Origin: CAYFSC01 sp964345695
GTDB taxonomy: Bacteria > Bacteroidota > Rhodothermia > Rhodothermales > Salinibacteraceae
Assembly: GCA_964345695.1 (NCBI GenBank)
Contig: CAYFSC010000060.1
Span: 1 to 15,995, forward strand
Length of the DNA: 15,995 bases
Direction of reading: 5' to 3'
Of the stretch, positions 8,636 to 15,395 are shown piece after piece. The position numbers and the translations under genes are program-made. Positions within the stretch are counted from its first letter, which is position 1. The number at the start of each line of letters is the position of its first letter. Below the pieces are notes generated by a model. It was not told the origin of the DNA. It worked only from the letters and a program-made list of their open reading frames with translations, and did not search any database.

Positions 8636-8673
8636 AGGGCGGTCTCCCTCGGGAGGCCGCCCTGTTTGTTTGT
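8636..8673 (+). terminator. Strong Rho-independent terminator after the first receptor gene
   Basis: AGGGCGGTCTCC pairs with GGAGGCCGCCCT (one T-G pair) around a CTCG tetraloop, followed by the T-rich tail TGTTTGTTTGT. It lies 31 bases after the receptor stop and implies that the second receptor gene has its own promoter. Confidence 0.9.
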
Positions 8674-8697
8674 GGATGCCCGGTTGAAGTCGGTATG

Positions 8698-8732
8698 ACT
8701 GTTCTGTGAAGGCGGCTCATTGCACAGAATGT
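8698..8732 (+). promoter_or_regulatory. Inverted repeat upstream of the second receptor gene
   Basis: TTCTGTG (8702-8708) and CACAGAA (8723-8729) are perfect inverted copies with a 14-base spacer; pairing can be extended by AC/GT outside, with one bulge. The stretch follows the terminator of the first receptor gene and lies about 145 bases before the second receptor start. A -10-like TATTAT (8758-8763, five of six) follows, but no good -35 at normal spacing was seen. A second short pair, TGTGCACA and TGTGCA, occurs just downstream (about 8770-8796). An operator is possible; the binding protein is unknown. Confidence 0.35.
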
Positions 8733-8876
8733 TTACGATGCCGATGCCGTCATGCCCTATTATGGCGTCCTGTGCACAAGTCGTCCATCGTGTGCATCAT
8801 CCCAAAGGCGCGGGCGCTCTGTTCGTCCCACGGCGGGCTGCGCAGCACACCGCTTCCACCAATCCACACGCATGTT

Positions 8877-11800
8877 ATGAAGCCTACGGTACGACGCTGG
8901 CTTGCTGTTGTCTGTCTTTTTGTGATTGCCTCGGCGGGAACGGCCTGGGCGCAGGGCACCACGAGCGCCATTACCGGCACGGTCGTCGACGAGACCGGCG
9001 AGCCCATGCCGGGCGTGAACGTCATCGCCACGCACGAGCCCACCGGCACCCGCTACGGATCGGCCACGAATCAGAACGGGCGGTACACCATCCTCAGCAT
9101 GCGCGTGGGGGGGCCGTACACGGTGCGTGCGACGTTTGTCGGCTACCAGACGGTGGAACGCACCGGCATCAACCTGGAGCTCGATGAGAAGCAAACGATC
9201 GACTTCGAGATGCGTCCGCGCACCGAAGAGCTCGACGAGGTGGAGGTGATTGCGCGACGCAACGAGGTCATTTCCAAAGACCGGACGGGGGCGGCGACCA
9301 ACGTGTCGCAGGATCAAATTGAAGAGCTGCCCACCATCGGGCGCAGCATTACCGACTTCTCGCGACTCGTGCCGCAGGCCGGGGGCGGCGGCAGTCTGCT
9401 GGGCGCCAACGACCGGTACAACAGCATCCAGATCGACGGCGCCACGCTCGACGACGTGTTCGGCCTGGGCGACGCCGTGCCGGGCAGCCAGGCGGGCGCG
9501 CAGCCCATTAGTCTCGATGCCATCGAGGAGTTCAACGTCAACCTTGCCCCGTACGATGTGCGCTCGGGCGGCTTTACGGGTGGGCAGATCAACGCCATCA
9601 CGAAAAGCGGGTCGAACCAGTTCACTGGCTCGTTTCGCTTCAAGGGCTTTCCAGAGACCGGCGACCTCGGCGGCGAGGGCACGGGCGAGTTCGACCAGGC
9701 CTTTTACGTGGGCACGTTCGGCGGTCCGATCATTCAAGACGAGCTGTTCTTCTTCGTGACCGCCGAGCTGAAGCGCGAAGACTCGCCGCTCGACACACGC
9801 GTCGGTGCCAATCTCGACGGGCCGGATGTCTTCCCGGTGTCGACCGATCGCCTGCTGGCGCTCCGCGACATTGCGCAGAATACGTACGGCTACGATCCCG
9901 GGGGCATCCAGCCGCTCAGCCAGCGTCAGGACGACGAGAAGCTGCTCGTGAAGCTCGACTGGAACGTGAACGACAACCACCGCCTTACGGTGCGCAACAA
10001 CTACGTGAATGCCCGCGACGACAGCGGACTGGGGCGTGGACAGACGAGCTTCAGCTTCGCGAACCGCGAGTACGTCTTCCGCAGCACGCAGAACTCGTTC
10101 ACGACGCAGCTGAACAGCACGTTCGGCGACAACATGTTCAATGATGCGCGCTTCGTGTACACGCGCATTCGCGACGAGCGCGACGTGGAGGACACGGCCT
10201 TCCCGGAGACCGAGATCAGCCTCGGCAGCGATCGGACGGCCACGATGGGCATCGACCGGTTCAGTCAGGCGAATCGTCTCGACCAGGATCTGTTCGAGTT
10301 CACCGACGACCTCACCTACATCCGCGGCGATCACACCCTCACCCTCGGCACGAGCAACAAGTTCTACCGCTTCAGCAACCTGTTTATTCAGGACTTCTTT
10401 GGCACGTACACGTTCGAGTCGTTCCAGACGCCGAGCGGCGAGACGGTGTCGGCCGCGGAGGCCTTCCGCCGCGGACAGCCCACGAGCTATCTCTACAGCT
10501 ACCCGACGGCCGCCGCGGACTCGCGCCGTCCTGAGGCCGAGTTTACCGCCTTTCAGCTCGGCGGCTACGTGCAGGACGAGTGGCAGGCCCTCCCGAATCT
10601 GCGGCTGACGCTCGGGGTCCGCGTCGACGTTCCTGTCGTGCCCGACGAGCCGACGTTCAACCCCACAGCCTTTGAGGCCTTCGGGCGCAGTACCGACAAC
10701 GTGGCCAGCGGCAACCCGCTGTGGTCGCCACGACTGGGCTTCAATTACGACCGAGAGTTCTTCGGCGAGGACCTGTCCACGCAGCTGCGCGGCGGCGTCG
10801 GCATCTTCAGCGGCGACCCGCCGTTCGTCTGGGTGTCGAACCAGTTCAGCAACACGGGCGCCGACCTGAACCGCATCGACGCGGACTTCAACCCGGGGCA
10901 GGACTTTGTGGGGCCAAACGGCAACTACGACCCGAGCCGCCGCTTCATGCCGCCGACGGCCGGAGAAAACCCCGCGCGTCAGCCGTGTCCGGTGGGCGCC
11001 GAGACGTGCTCGCAAGAGCAGTTCAGCGGGCTGCTCTCCCCGATCGAGACGACGGAGATTAACGTGGTCGAGGACGACTTCAAGTACCCGCAGACGTTCC
11101 GCACGAACGTGGCGGTCGACCAGCAGCTGCCGTACGGACTCACGGCGACGCTGGAAGGCATTTACTCGAAGACGATCAACGACGTCACCTTCCGCAACAT
11201 CAACGTGGAGGCACCGACCGAGGAGCAGTTCGCGCTGGAGGAGTCGATCTACGGGCGTCCGTTTTACGGCACGCCGGGCGCTGGCTTTGGTGGATCGCCG
11301 AACCGGGTGAGCCCGCAGTTCACGAACGCCATCGTGCTCGACAATACCAACGAGGGCTACCAGTACAGCCTGACGGCACAAGTCCAGCGGCGCGTGGCCG
11401 AGGGGTTGAGCGGATCGGTCTCGTACACGTTCAACGAAGCAAAGAACGTGAACAACGCCACCTCCAGCCGCGCCATCTCAAACTGGCAGTTCAATGAAAA
11501 CAAGGACGTCAACGACCCGCGCCTGGGCACGGCCGACTTCGAGCTGCGGCATCGCTTCCTCGGGACCGTCAATTACCGGCTCAACTACCTCGACCGGTTT
11601 GCCACAACCATCGGCCTCGTGTACGAAGGGCGCTCCGGCGAGCCGTTCAGTTGGGTTTACTTCGGCAACGCCAACGGCGACACGCAGCCGTTCAACGATC
11701 TGGTGTACGTGCCCGAGACGCGGGGCGACATCGTGCTGGAGAGCGACAACTGGGAGCTCATGGACGCCTTCATCGAGAACAACGACGCGCTCGACGAGGC

Positions 11801-12194
11801 CCGCGGCAAGGTCATCGAGCGTAACACGGCCGACGCGCCCTGGCAGAACATCCTCGACCTCCGGCTTTCCCAGACGATCGAAACGTTTGAGGGGCAAAAC
11901 ATCCAGGTCTCGGTCGACGTCGAGAACGTCCTGAACCTGCTCAACGACGACTGGGGGCGGGTGCGCTCCACGAGCTTCAATACGCTCACGGCCTGGGACT
12001 TCCAGGGCTACGTGCTCCCGCAGGACGTGGGCACCGCCGTCAACGGCCGCGTTCTGACGGAGGATGACGTCGGCAAGCCGCGCGTCAGCTTCAGCGAGGA
12101 GACGGTACGCGACCAGCTGAACGACCAGCTCTTCAACACGCGCAACATCTTCTCCCGCTGGCGCATGCGCATCGGCGTGAAGTACACCTTTTAA
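8877..12194 (+). CDS. Oar-like TonB-dependent outer-membrane receptor (second copy, complete)
   Basis: A complete 1,105-residue TonB-dependent transporter, paralogous to the gene before it. The ATG at 8877 starts a signal peptide cleaved after TAWA (residue 25); the open frame upstream to 8706 adds only a non-signal extension. Domains in order: carboxypeptidase-regulatory-like (about 27-112, ITGTVVDETGEPMPGVNVIATHEP), TonB-box-like ELDEVEVIA (118-126), plug with NDRYNSIQIDGATLDDVFGL and SLDAIEEFNVNLAPYDVRSGGFTGGQINAITKSGSN (about 211-247), then a large beta-barrel ending MRIGVKYTF with terminal Phe. This order and the IDAIEEF...APYDVR block are typical of Oar-like receptors; Myxococcus Oar has been linked to protein export and signalling, so transport direction should not be assumed. 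A loop Cys pair (QPCPVGAETC) is seen. The next gene, 159 bases on, encodes a lipoprotein that is not SusD-like. No terminator is visible after the stop. Confidence 0.93.
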   Translation: MKPTVRRWLAVVCLFVIASAGTAWAQGTTSAITGTVVDETGEPMPGVNVIATHEPTGTRYGSATNQNGRYTILSMRVGGPYTVRATFVGYQTVERTGINLELDEKQTIDFEMRPRTEELDEVEVIARRNEVISKDRTGAATNVSQDQIEELPTIGRSITDFSRLVPQAGGGGSLLGANDRYNSIQIDGATLDDVFGLGDAVPGSQAGAQPISLDAIEEFNVNLAPYDVRSGGFTGGQINAITKSGSNQFTGSFRFKGFPETGDLGGEGTGEFDQAFYVGTFGGPIIQDELFFFVTAELKREDSPLDTRVGANLDGPDVFPVSTDRLLALRDIAQNTYGYDPGGIQPLSQRQDDEKLLVKLDWNVNDNHRLTVRNNYVNARDDSGLGRGQTSFSFANREYVFRSTQNSFTTQLNSTFGDNMFNDARFVYTRIRDERDVEDTAFPETEISLGSDRTATMGIDRFSQANRLDQDLFEFTDDLTYIRGDHTLTLGTSNKFYRFSNLFIQDFFGTYTFESFQTPSGETVSAAEAFRRGQPTSYLYSYPTAAADSRRPEAEFTAFQLGGYVQDEWQALPNLRLTLGVRVDVPVVPDEPTFNPTAFEAFGRSTDNVASGNPLWSPRLGFNYDREFFGEDLSTQLRGGVGIFSGDPPFVWVSNQFSNTGADLNRIDADFNPGQDFVGPNGNYDPSRRFMPPTAGENPARQPCPVGAETCSQEQFSGLLSPIETTEINVVEDDFKYPQTFRTNVAVDQQLPYGLTATLEGIYSKTINDVTFRNINVEAPTEEQFALEESIYGRPFYGTPGAGFGGSPNRVSPQFTNAIVLDNTNEGYQYSLTAQVQRRVAEGLSGSVSYTFNEAKNVNNATSSRAISNWQFNENKDVNDPRLGTADFELRHRFLGTVNYRLNYLDRFATTIGLVYEGRSGEPFSWVYFGNANGDTQPFNDLVYVPETRGDIVLESDNWELMDAFIENNDALDEARGKVIERNTADAPWQNILDLRLSQTIETFEGQNIQVSVDVENVLNLLNDDWGRVRSTSFNTLTAWDFQGYVLPQDVGTAVNGRVLTEDDVGKPRVSFSEETVRDQLNDQLFNTRNIFSRWRMRIGVKYTF

Positions 12195-12223
12195 GGCGTT
12201 TGCACTCCTAGAGGCGTTTGCAC
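12194..12223 (+). repeat. Two tandem copies of AGGCGTTTGCAC (18-base period)
   Basis: AGGCGTTTGCAC occurs at 12194-12205 and 12212-12223, starting on the last base of the receptor stop codon. A related GGGCGTTTGGGCG doublet follows the stop of the gene ending at 15272. No hairpin or T tail is present, so this is not an ordinary terminator. Confidence 0.7.
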
Positions 12224-12287
12224 CCCAACGGCGCATCCGTCGGCGAACGCCTGACGATCTCGACGCGGTGCCGTCCGCAGCGCTTAG

Positions 12288-12315
12288 ACGTTCCAACGTT
12301 GAACGTTCAACATTG
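12288..12315 (+). repeat. Palindromic AACGTT-rich intergenic repeat, left copy
   Basis: GTTGAACGTTCAAC (12298-12311) is a perfect 14-base palindrome, extendable with one mismatched pair to 12294-12315. The overlapping ACGTTCCAACGTT (12288-12300) recurs in reverse orientation at 13493-13505. The site is 39 bases before the lipoprotein start at 12354, so it could be an operator or a dispersed intergenic repeat. Confidence 0.6.
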
Positions 12316-12353
12316 TACGCTCCCCTTTTTTGCCACTGCGACCTTCTGTGATC

Positions 12354-13484
12354 ATGGATATGCTTTCACGTGTTCGATGCGTCGCCCTTCTGGTGGCGGC
12401 GACGGCTCTCGTTTTTGGGTGCGACGGCCTCGAGACCGGCACGCCGCCCAACTCGATCGTGGAGGAAGAGGGGACGGTGGTGGGCTTTGCCCGTTCGGGA
12501 GCCAGCGTCGGGGAAACAGATACGGCTAGGGTAACCGTGGAGCTATCGACGCCGCAACCGATCCCGAACGAGATCAGCGTCGAAATCCTGTTTGCTGAAC
12601 CGTCCAGTTCGGCCAAGCGTGAAGACTTCGGAGACGCCTTCCCGGCGGATGCCCCGGTCCGCGAACTGACGCGCACGGTTACCTTCGCGGCAGGAGCAGA
12701 CGATGGCACGACGCAGTCGATCACATTCACCGAACTGGAGGACGACATTCCGCCGCAGGAAGAAGGCCTGGAGACGGCAATCTTCAAGCTGCAACGACTC
12801 AACGACCCGAGCGGGCGCGTCTCCATTGGAGAGAACGACCGCTTCGACCTGCTCATCGGTCTGCTCGACATCGCCGGCGCGCGCCGGCAGGGGGCCGCGG
12901 GTAATTTCATTGCCACGCAAGGCATTGTGACGCGCGCGGAGGGCGCCTTCACGCGCATTCAGGACGACACCGGCGGCCTCGTGGTCCGACAAACGGGCGG
13001 GGCGTTCAACGAAGCCGTGTCGAGCGGCGACATCCGCCGTGGCGATCTGATCCTCGTTACGGGCACGACCTCGTTCTTCAGCGGACTCCAACAGATCAAC
13101 GAAGATGAGCTGTCCAACTTCACGGTGGTCTCGCGCGACAATCCGCTTCCCGAGCCGGTGGGGGTCACCGTCGAGGAGCTCCTGGCCAACGGGGAGGAGT
13201 TTGAGAGCGAACTCGTGCGCGTGGAGGGACTCACGACCGACGCGAGCGGCTCCTTCAGTGGATCGACCAGCTACACCGTCTCGGACGGCACCGCCTCGAT
13301 GACGCTCCGCACGCCGAACGCAAGCGATACGGAGGTCGTCGGCAAGGAGATACCGAGCGGCACGTTCGTCTTCGAGGGACCCCTGGGGCAGTTCAATGGA
13401 GGATTTGGTGGTGCCGACGAGCCGGACAGCGGCTACCAGCTGGCGCCCGTGGGGCGCGGGGACGTGTTCGTTCCGGGGCAATAA
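12354..13484 (+). CDS. Lipoprotein with Calx-beta-like domain and one bipartite OB-fold-type module
   Basis: A 376-residue exported lipoprotein. The signal peptide (hydrophobic 9-20) ends at LVFGC, giving lipidated Cys23. Residues 38-168 look like a diverged Calx-beta domain (SVGETDTARVTVELS, then a D/E-rich strand and ETAIFKLQRLNDPSG...IGENDRFDLLI). Residues 184-372 form a module that recurs in the next two genes: first half GIVTRAEGAFTRIQDDTGGLVVRQTGG...GTTSFFSGLQQIN, second half EEFESELVRVEGL...SYTVSDG...KEIPSGTFVFEG..GQFN...GYQLAPV. The first half resembles OB-fold domains of secreted nucleases and of Bacteroidota DUF5689-type lipoproteins; that family match needs a profile search. No catalytic motif is seen, so binding is likelier than catalysis. 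The ATG at 12354 is preferred over 12360 because GATCATG is also the start context at 5491 and 13596. The protein is strongly acidic. It is probably co-transcribed with the receptor upstream. Confidence 0.8.
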   Translation: MDMLSRVRCVALLVAATALVFGCDGLETGTPPNSIVEEEGTVVGFARSGASVGETDTARVTVELSTPQPIPNEISVEILFAEPSSSAKREDFGDAFPADAPVRELTRTVTFAAGADDGTTQSITFTELEDDIPPQEEGLETAIFKLQRLNDPSGRVSIGENDRFDLLIGLLDIAGARRQGAAGNFIATQGIVTRAEGAFTRIQDDTGGLVVRQTGGAFNEAVSSGDIRRGDLILVTGTTSFFSGLQQINEDELSNFTVVSRDNPLPEPVGVTVEELLANGEEFESELVRVEGLTTDASGSFSGSTSYTVSDGTASMTLRTPNASDTEVVGKEIPSGTFVFEGPLGQFNGGFGGADEPDSGYQLAPVGRGDVFVPGQ

Positions 13485-13488
13485 AACC

Positions 13489-13505
13489 GTTAAACGTTGG
13501 AACGT
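13489..13505 (-). repeat. AACGTT-rich intergenic repeat, right copy (inverted)
   Basis: GTTAAACGTTGGAACGT matches the reverse complement of 12288-12304 at 16 of 17 bases. It begins five bases after the stop of the lipoprotein gene 12354-13484, so that gene is flanked by inverted copies. Further AACG units follow (about 13502-13519). Confidence 0.6.
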
Positions 13506-13532
13506 TAGAACGCTGAACGATCGGAGGCTCAC

Positions 13533-13580
13533 ATGAAGGTCGTCATTCTGCGTTTTTGCGTGGCTGCACACTCACTCTGA
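13533..13580 (+). CDS. Possible 15-residue leader peptide
   Basis: A short frame, MKVVILRFCVAAHSL, has a clear Shine-Dalgarno-like GGAGG (13523-13527) five bases before its ATG, which is unusual here because most genes in the window lack one. It stops 15 bases before the lipoprotein start at 13596, so it could couple translation or be an upstream control peptide. It may equally be chance; length and content give no function. Confidence 0.25.
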   Translation: MKVVILRFCVAAHSL

Positions 13581-13595
13581 AACGACAAAACGATC

Positions 13596-15272
13596 ATGCG
13601 CTCTCTTCTTTTTGGGATTCTTGCGCTCGCGCTCGTCGTGGGTCTCGTGGGCTGCGACAGCGGCGGCACCGGCGCCGAGACGCTGGGGGACAATACCGGC
13701 GTCTCGTTTACAGAGGCCCAGGCGACGGTGGATGAAGGCGCGGGCTCGTACACCGTCGACGTCGAGGTGACGGACCCCGGTTTCAAGGACCTGTCGGTCG
13801 ACGTGACCCGGTCCGACCAGAGCACGGTCGGACCGTCGGACGTGCGTGGCCTCCCGTCGGATACCACGATTGCGTTTCCGCAGGAGACCACCGCCGGCGA
13901 GACGCAGTCGCTGACGTTCGAGATTGTGGACGACGACGAATTTCTGGAAGGGGATGAAACCGTCGTCCTCACGCTGCAGAATCCGTCGCAGTCGTCGCTC
14001 GGGGATCCCTCGACCTTTACGCTCACGATCGAGGAGAACGACGTGACGCTCACCACCGAGGAGGCGCGCAACCAGCCGGAAGGCAGCCGCGCCGTCGTCG
14101 AAGGCATCGTGACCCGCGTGGAGTCCGACGGCGTGTACCTGCAGGACGAGGCTGGAGCGCTATTCGTGTTCGACGACCGCATCGTCGACGCCGTGAGCCG
14201 GGGCGACGAGGTGCGCGTGGATGGCACCACCAGCTTCTTCAGCGGCCTCTTCCAGCTGGAGGACGTGGGCACGGACGGCCTCACGACGATCTCGACGGGC
14301 AACGACCTGCCGGAGCCGCAGACGGTCACGCTCGACTCGCTCGCCAGCAATGGCGAAGCCTTCGAGAGCGAGCTCATTCGCGTCCAGGCCTTCACCGTCG
14401 ACAGCGGCGGCGACCAGACCTTCCAGGGCGGCACGAACTACGACATTGAAGACGACACCGGAACGCTCACGCTCCGCATCCCGGGCGGCTCGGAGCTGGT
14501 CGGCGAAGACATCCCGGACCGCGCCAACTTCCAGGGCGTGCTCGGCCAGTTCAACAACTTCGGCGCGCCGGACGACAATACCGGCTACCAGCTTCTGGGT
14601 CTAACGACCGACGACCTGGAGAACGCCGCCCCGCCGGCGCAGACGATCGCCGATGCTCGCTCGCAGCCCATGGGCTCGACCGTCACCATCGAAGGCACCG
14701 TGACGCGCGCCTTCAACGCATTCGTGCGCATCCAGGACGACAGTGGGCCGACGGGCGCCAGCGGCATCGTCATCCGCCAGACGGAGGGATCCGGCAACGC
14801 CGACTTCCGCGACGACGTGGCGTCCGGCACCATTCAGCCCGGCACGCAGCTTCGTATCTCGGGCACGACGTCGGCCTTCTCCGGCCTCATCCAGATCAAC
14901 AACGAGGACCTCGCGAGCTACGAAGTGATGGGGCAGGGATCGGTGCCCACGCCGCAGACGATCTCGCTCGACCAACTCGCGGACGACGTGGGCGAAGACT
15001 ACGAGAGCGAACTCGTCCGCGTCGAGGGCCTGACCTTCCCGGACGCCAGCGGCACGTTCGAGAACGGCACCACGTACACCGTCGAAGAAGGCGACGGCAC
15101 GCAAGCCGACTTCCGCGTGCAGGGCGAGGATGAGACGGCCCTGGGCGGCGCATCCATCCCGAGCGGCACGTTCACCTACGTCGGGATTGTGGGCCAGTTT
15201 AATAGCTTCGGGGACGTGCGCGACAACGTCGGCTATCAGCTCATCCCGGTGCGCGAGAGCGACCTGCAGTAG
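13596..15272 (+). CDS. Lipoprotein with Calx-beta domain and two bipartite OB-fold-type modules
   Basis: A 558-residue exported lipoprotein. The signal peptide ends in the good lipobox LVGC, so Cys20 is lipidated. Residues 33-150 are a recognisable Calx-beta domain (ATVDEGAGSYTVDVEV, QSLTFEIVDDDEFLEGDETVVLTLQNPS, LTIEENDV), a fold that often binds calcium through acidic loops. Two copies of the module follow: copy 1 at about 155-340 (VVEGIVTRVESDGVYLQDEAG...GTTSFFSGLFQLE...ESELIRVQAF...GQFNNFG...GYQLLGL) and copy 2 at about 350-557 (TIEGTVTRAFNAFVRIQDDSGPTGASGIVIRQT...LIQIN...ESELVRVEGL...IPSGTFTYVG.VGQFNSFG...GYQLIPV). Copy 2 is closer to the module of the next gene than to copy 1, suggesting recent duplication across the gene border. 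The protein is very acidic, as expected for a salt-adapted cell. It is likely surface- or periplasm-exposed and binding rather than catalytic; the ligand is unknown. Confidence 0.85.
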   Translation: MRSLLFGILALALVVGLVGCDSGGTGAETLGDNTGVSFTEAQATVDEGAGSYTVDVEVTDPGFKDLSVDVTRSDQSTVGPSDVRGLPSDTTIAFPQETTAGETQSLTFEIVDDDEFLEGDETVVLTLQNPSQSSLGDPSTFTLTIEENDVTLTTEEARNQPEGSRAVVEGIVTRVESDGVYLQDEAGALFVFDDRIVDAVSRGDEVRVDGTTSFFSGLFQLEDVGTDGLTTISTGNDLPEPQTVTLDSLASNGEAFESELIRVQAFTVDSGGDQTFQGGTNYDIEDDTGTLTLRIPGGSELVGEDIPDRANFQGVLGQFNNFGAPDDNTGYQLLGLTTDDLENAAPPAQTIADARSQPMGSTVTIEGTVTRAFNAFVRIQDDSGPTGASGIVIRQTEGSGNADFRDDVASGTIQPGTQLRISGTTSAFSGLIQINNEDLASYEVMGQGSVPTPQTISLDQLADDVGEDYESELVRVEGLTFPDASGTFENGTTYTVEEGDGTQADFRVQGEDETALGGASIPSGTFTYVGIVGQFNSFGDVRDNVGYQLIPVRESDLQ

Positions 15273-15286
15273 CGGATGTTTGCGTG

Positions 15287-15316
15287 TGGGCGTTTGGGCG
15301 CATGGGCGTTTGGGCG
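15287..15316 (+). repeat. Two tandem copies of TGGGCGTTTGGGCG (16-base period)
   Basis: Identical 14-base units at 15287-15300 and 15303-15316 begin 15 bases after the lipoprotein stop. The GGCGTTTG core is shared with the doublet at 12194-12223, also just after a stop codon. Confidence 0.75.
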
Positions 15317-15395
15317 GCTTCCCGCGTGAAATGCGTTGTTCCCGCGCCACTGGTACAGACGCACTTTTGAACCCTATCCAAGTCGCCGTTTTCTC

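Noticed and set aside
8760..11381. 873-codon minus-strand frame opposite the second receptor
   Set aside because: Its translation is Val/Arg/Glu/Ala-rich with no recognisable motif, and the opposite strand encodes a textbook TonB-dependent receptor.
12354..15272. SusD-like partner lipoproteins
   Set aside because: The mature sequences are beta-rich Calx-beta/OB-type modules with no TPR-like helical pattern of SusD.
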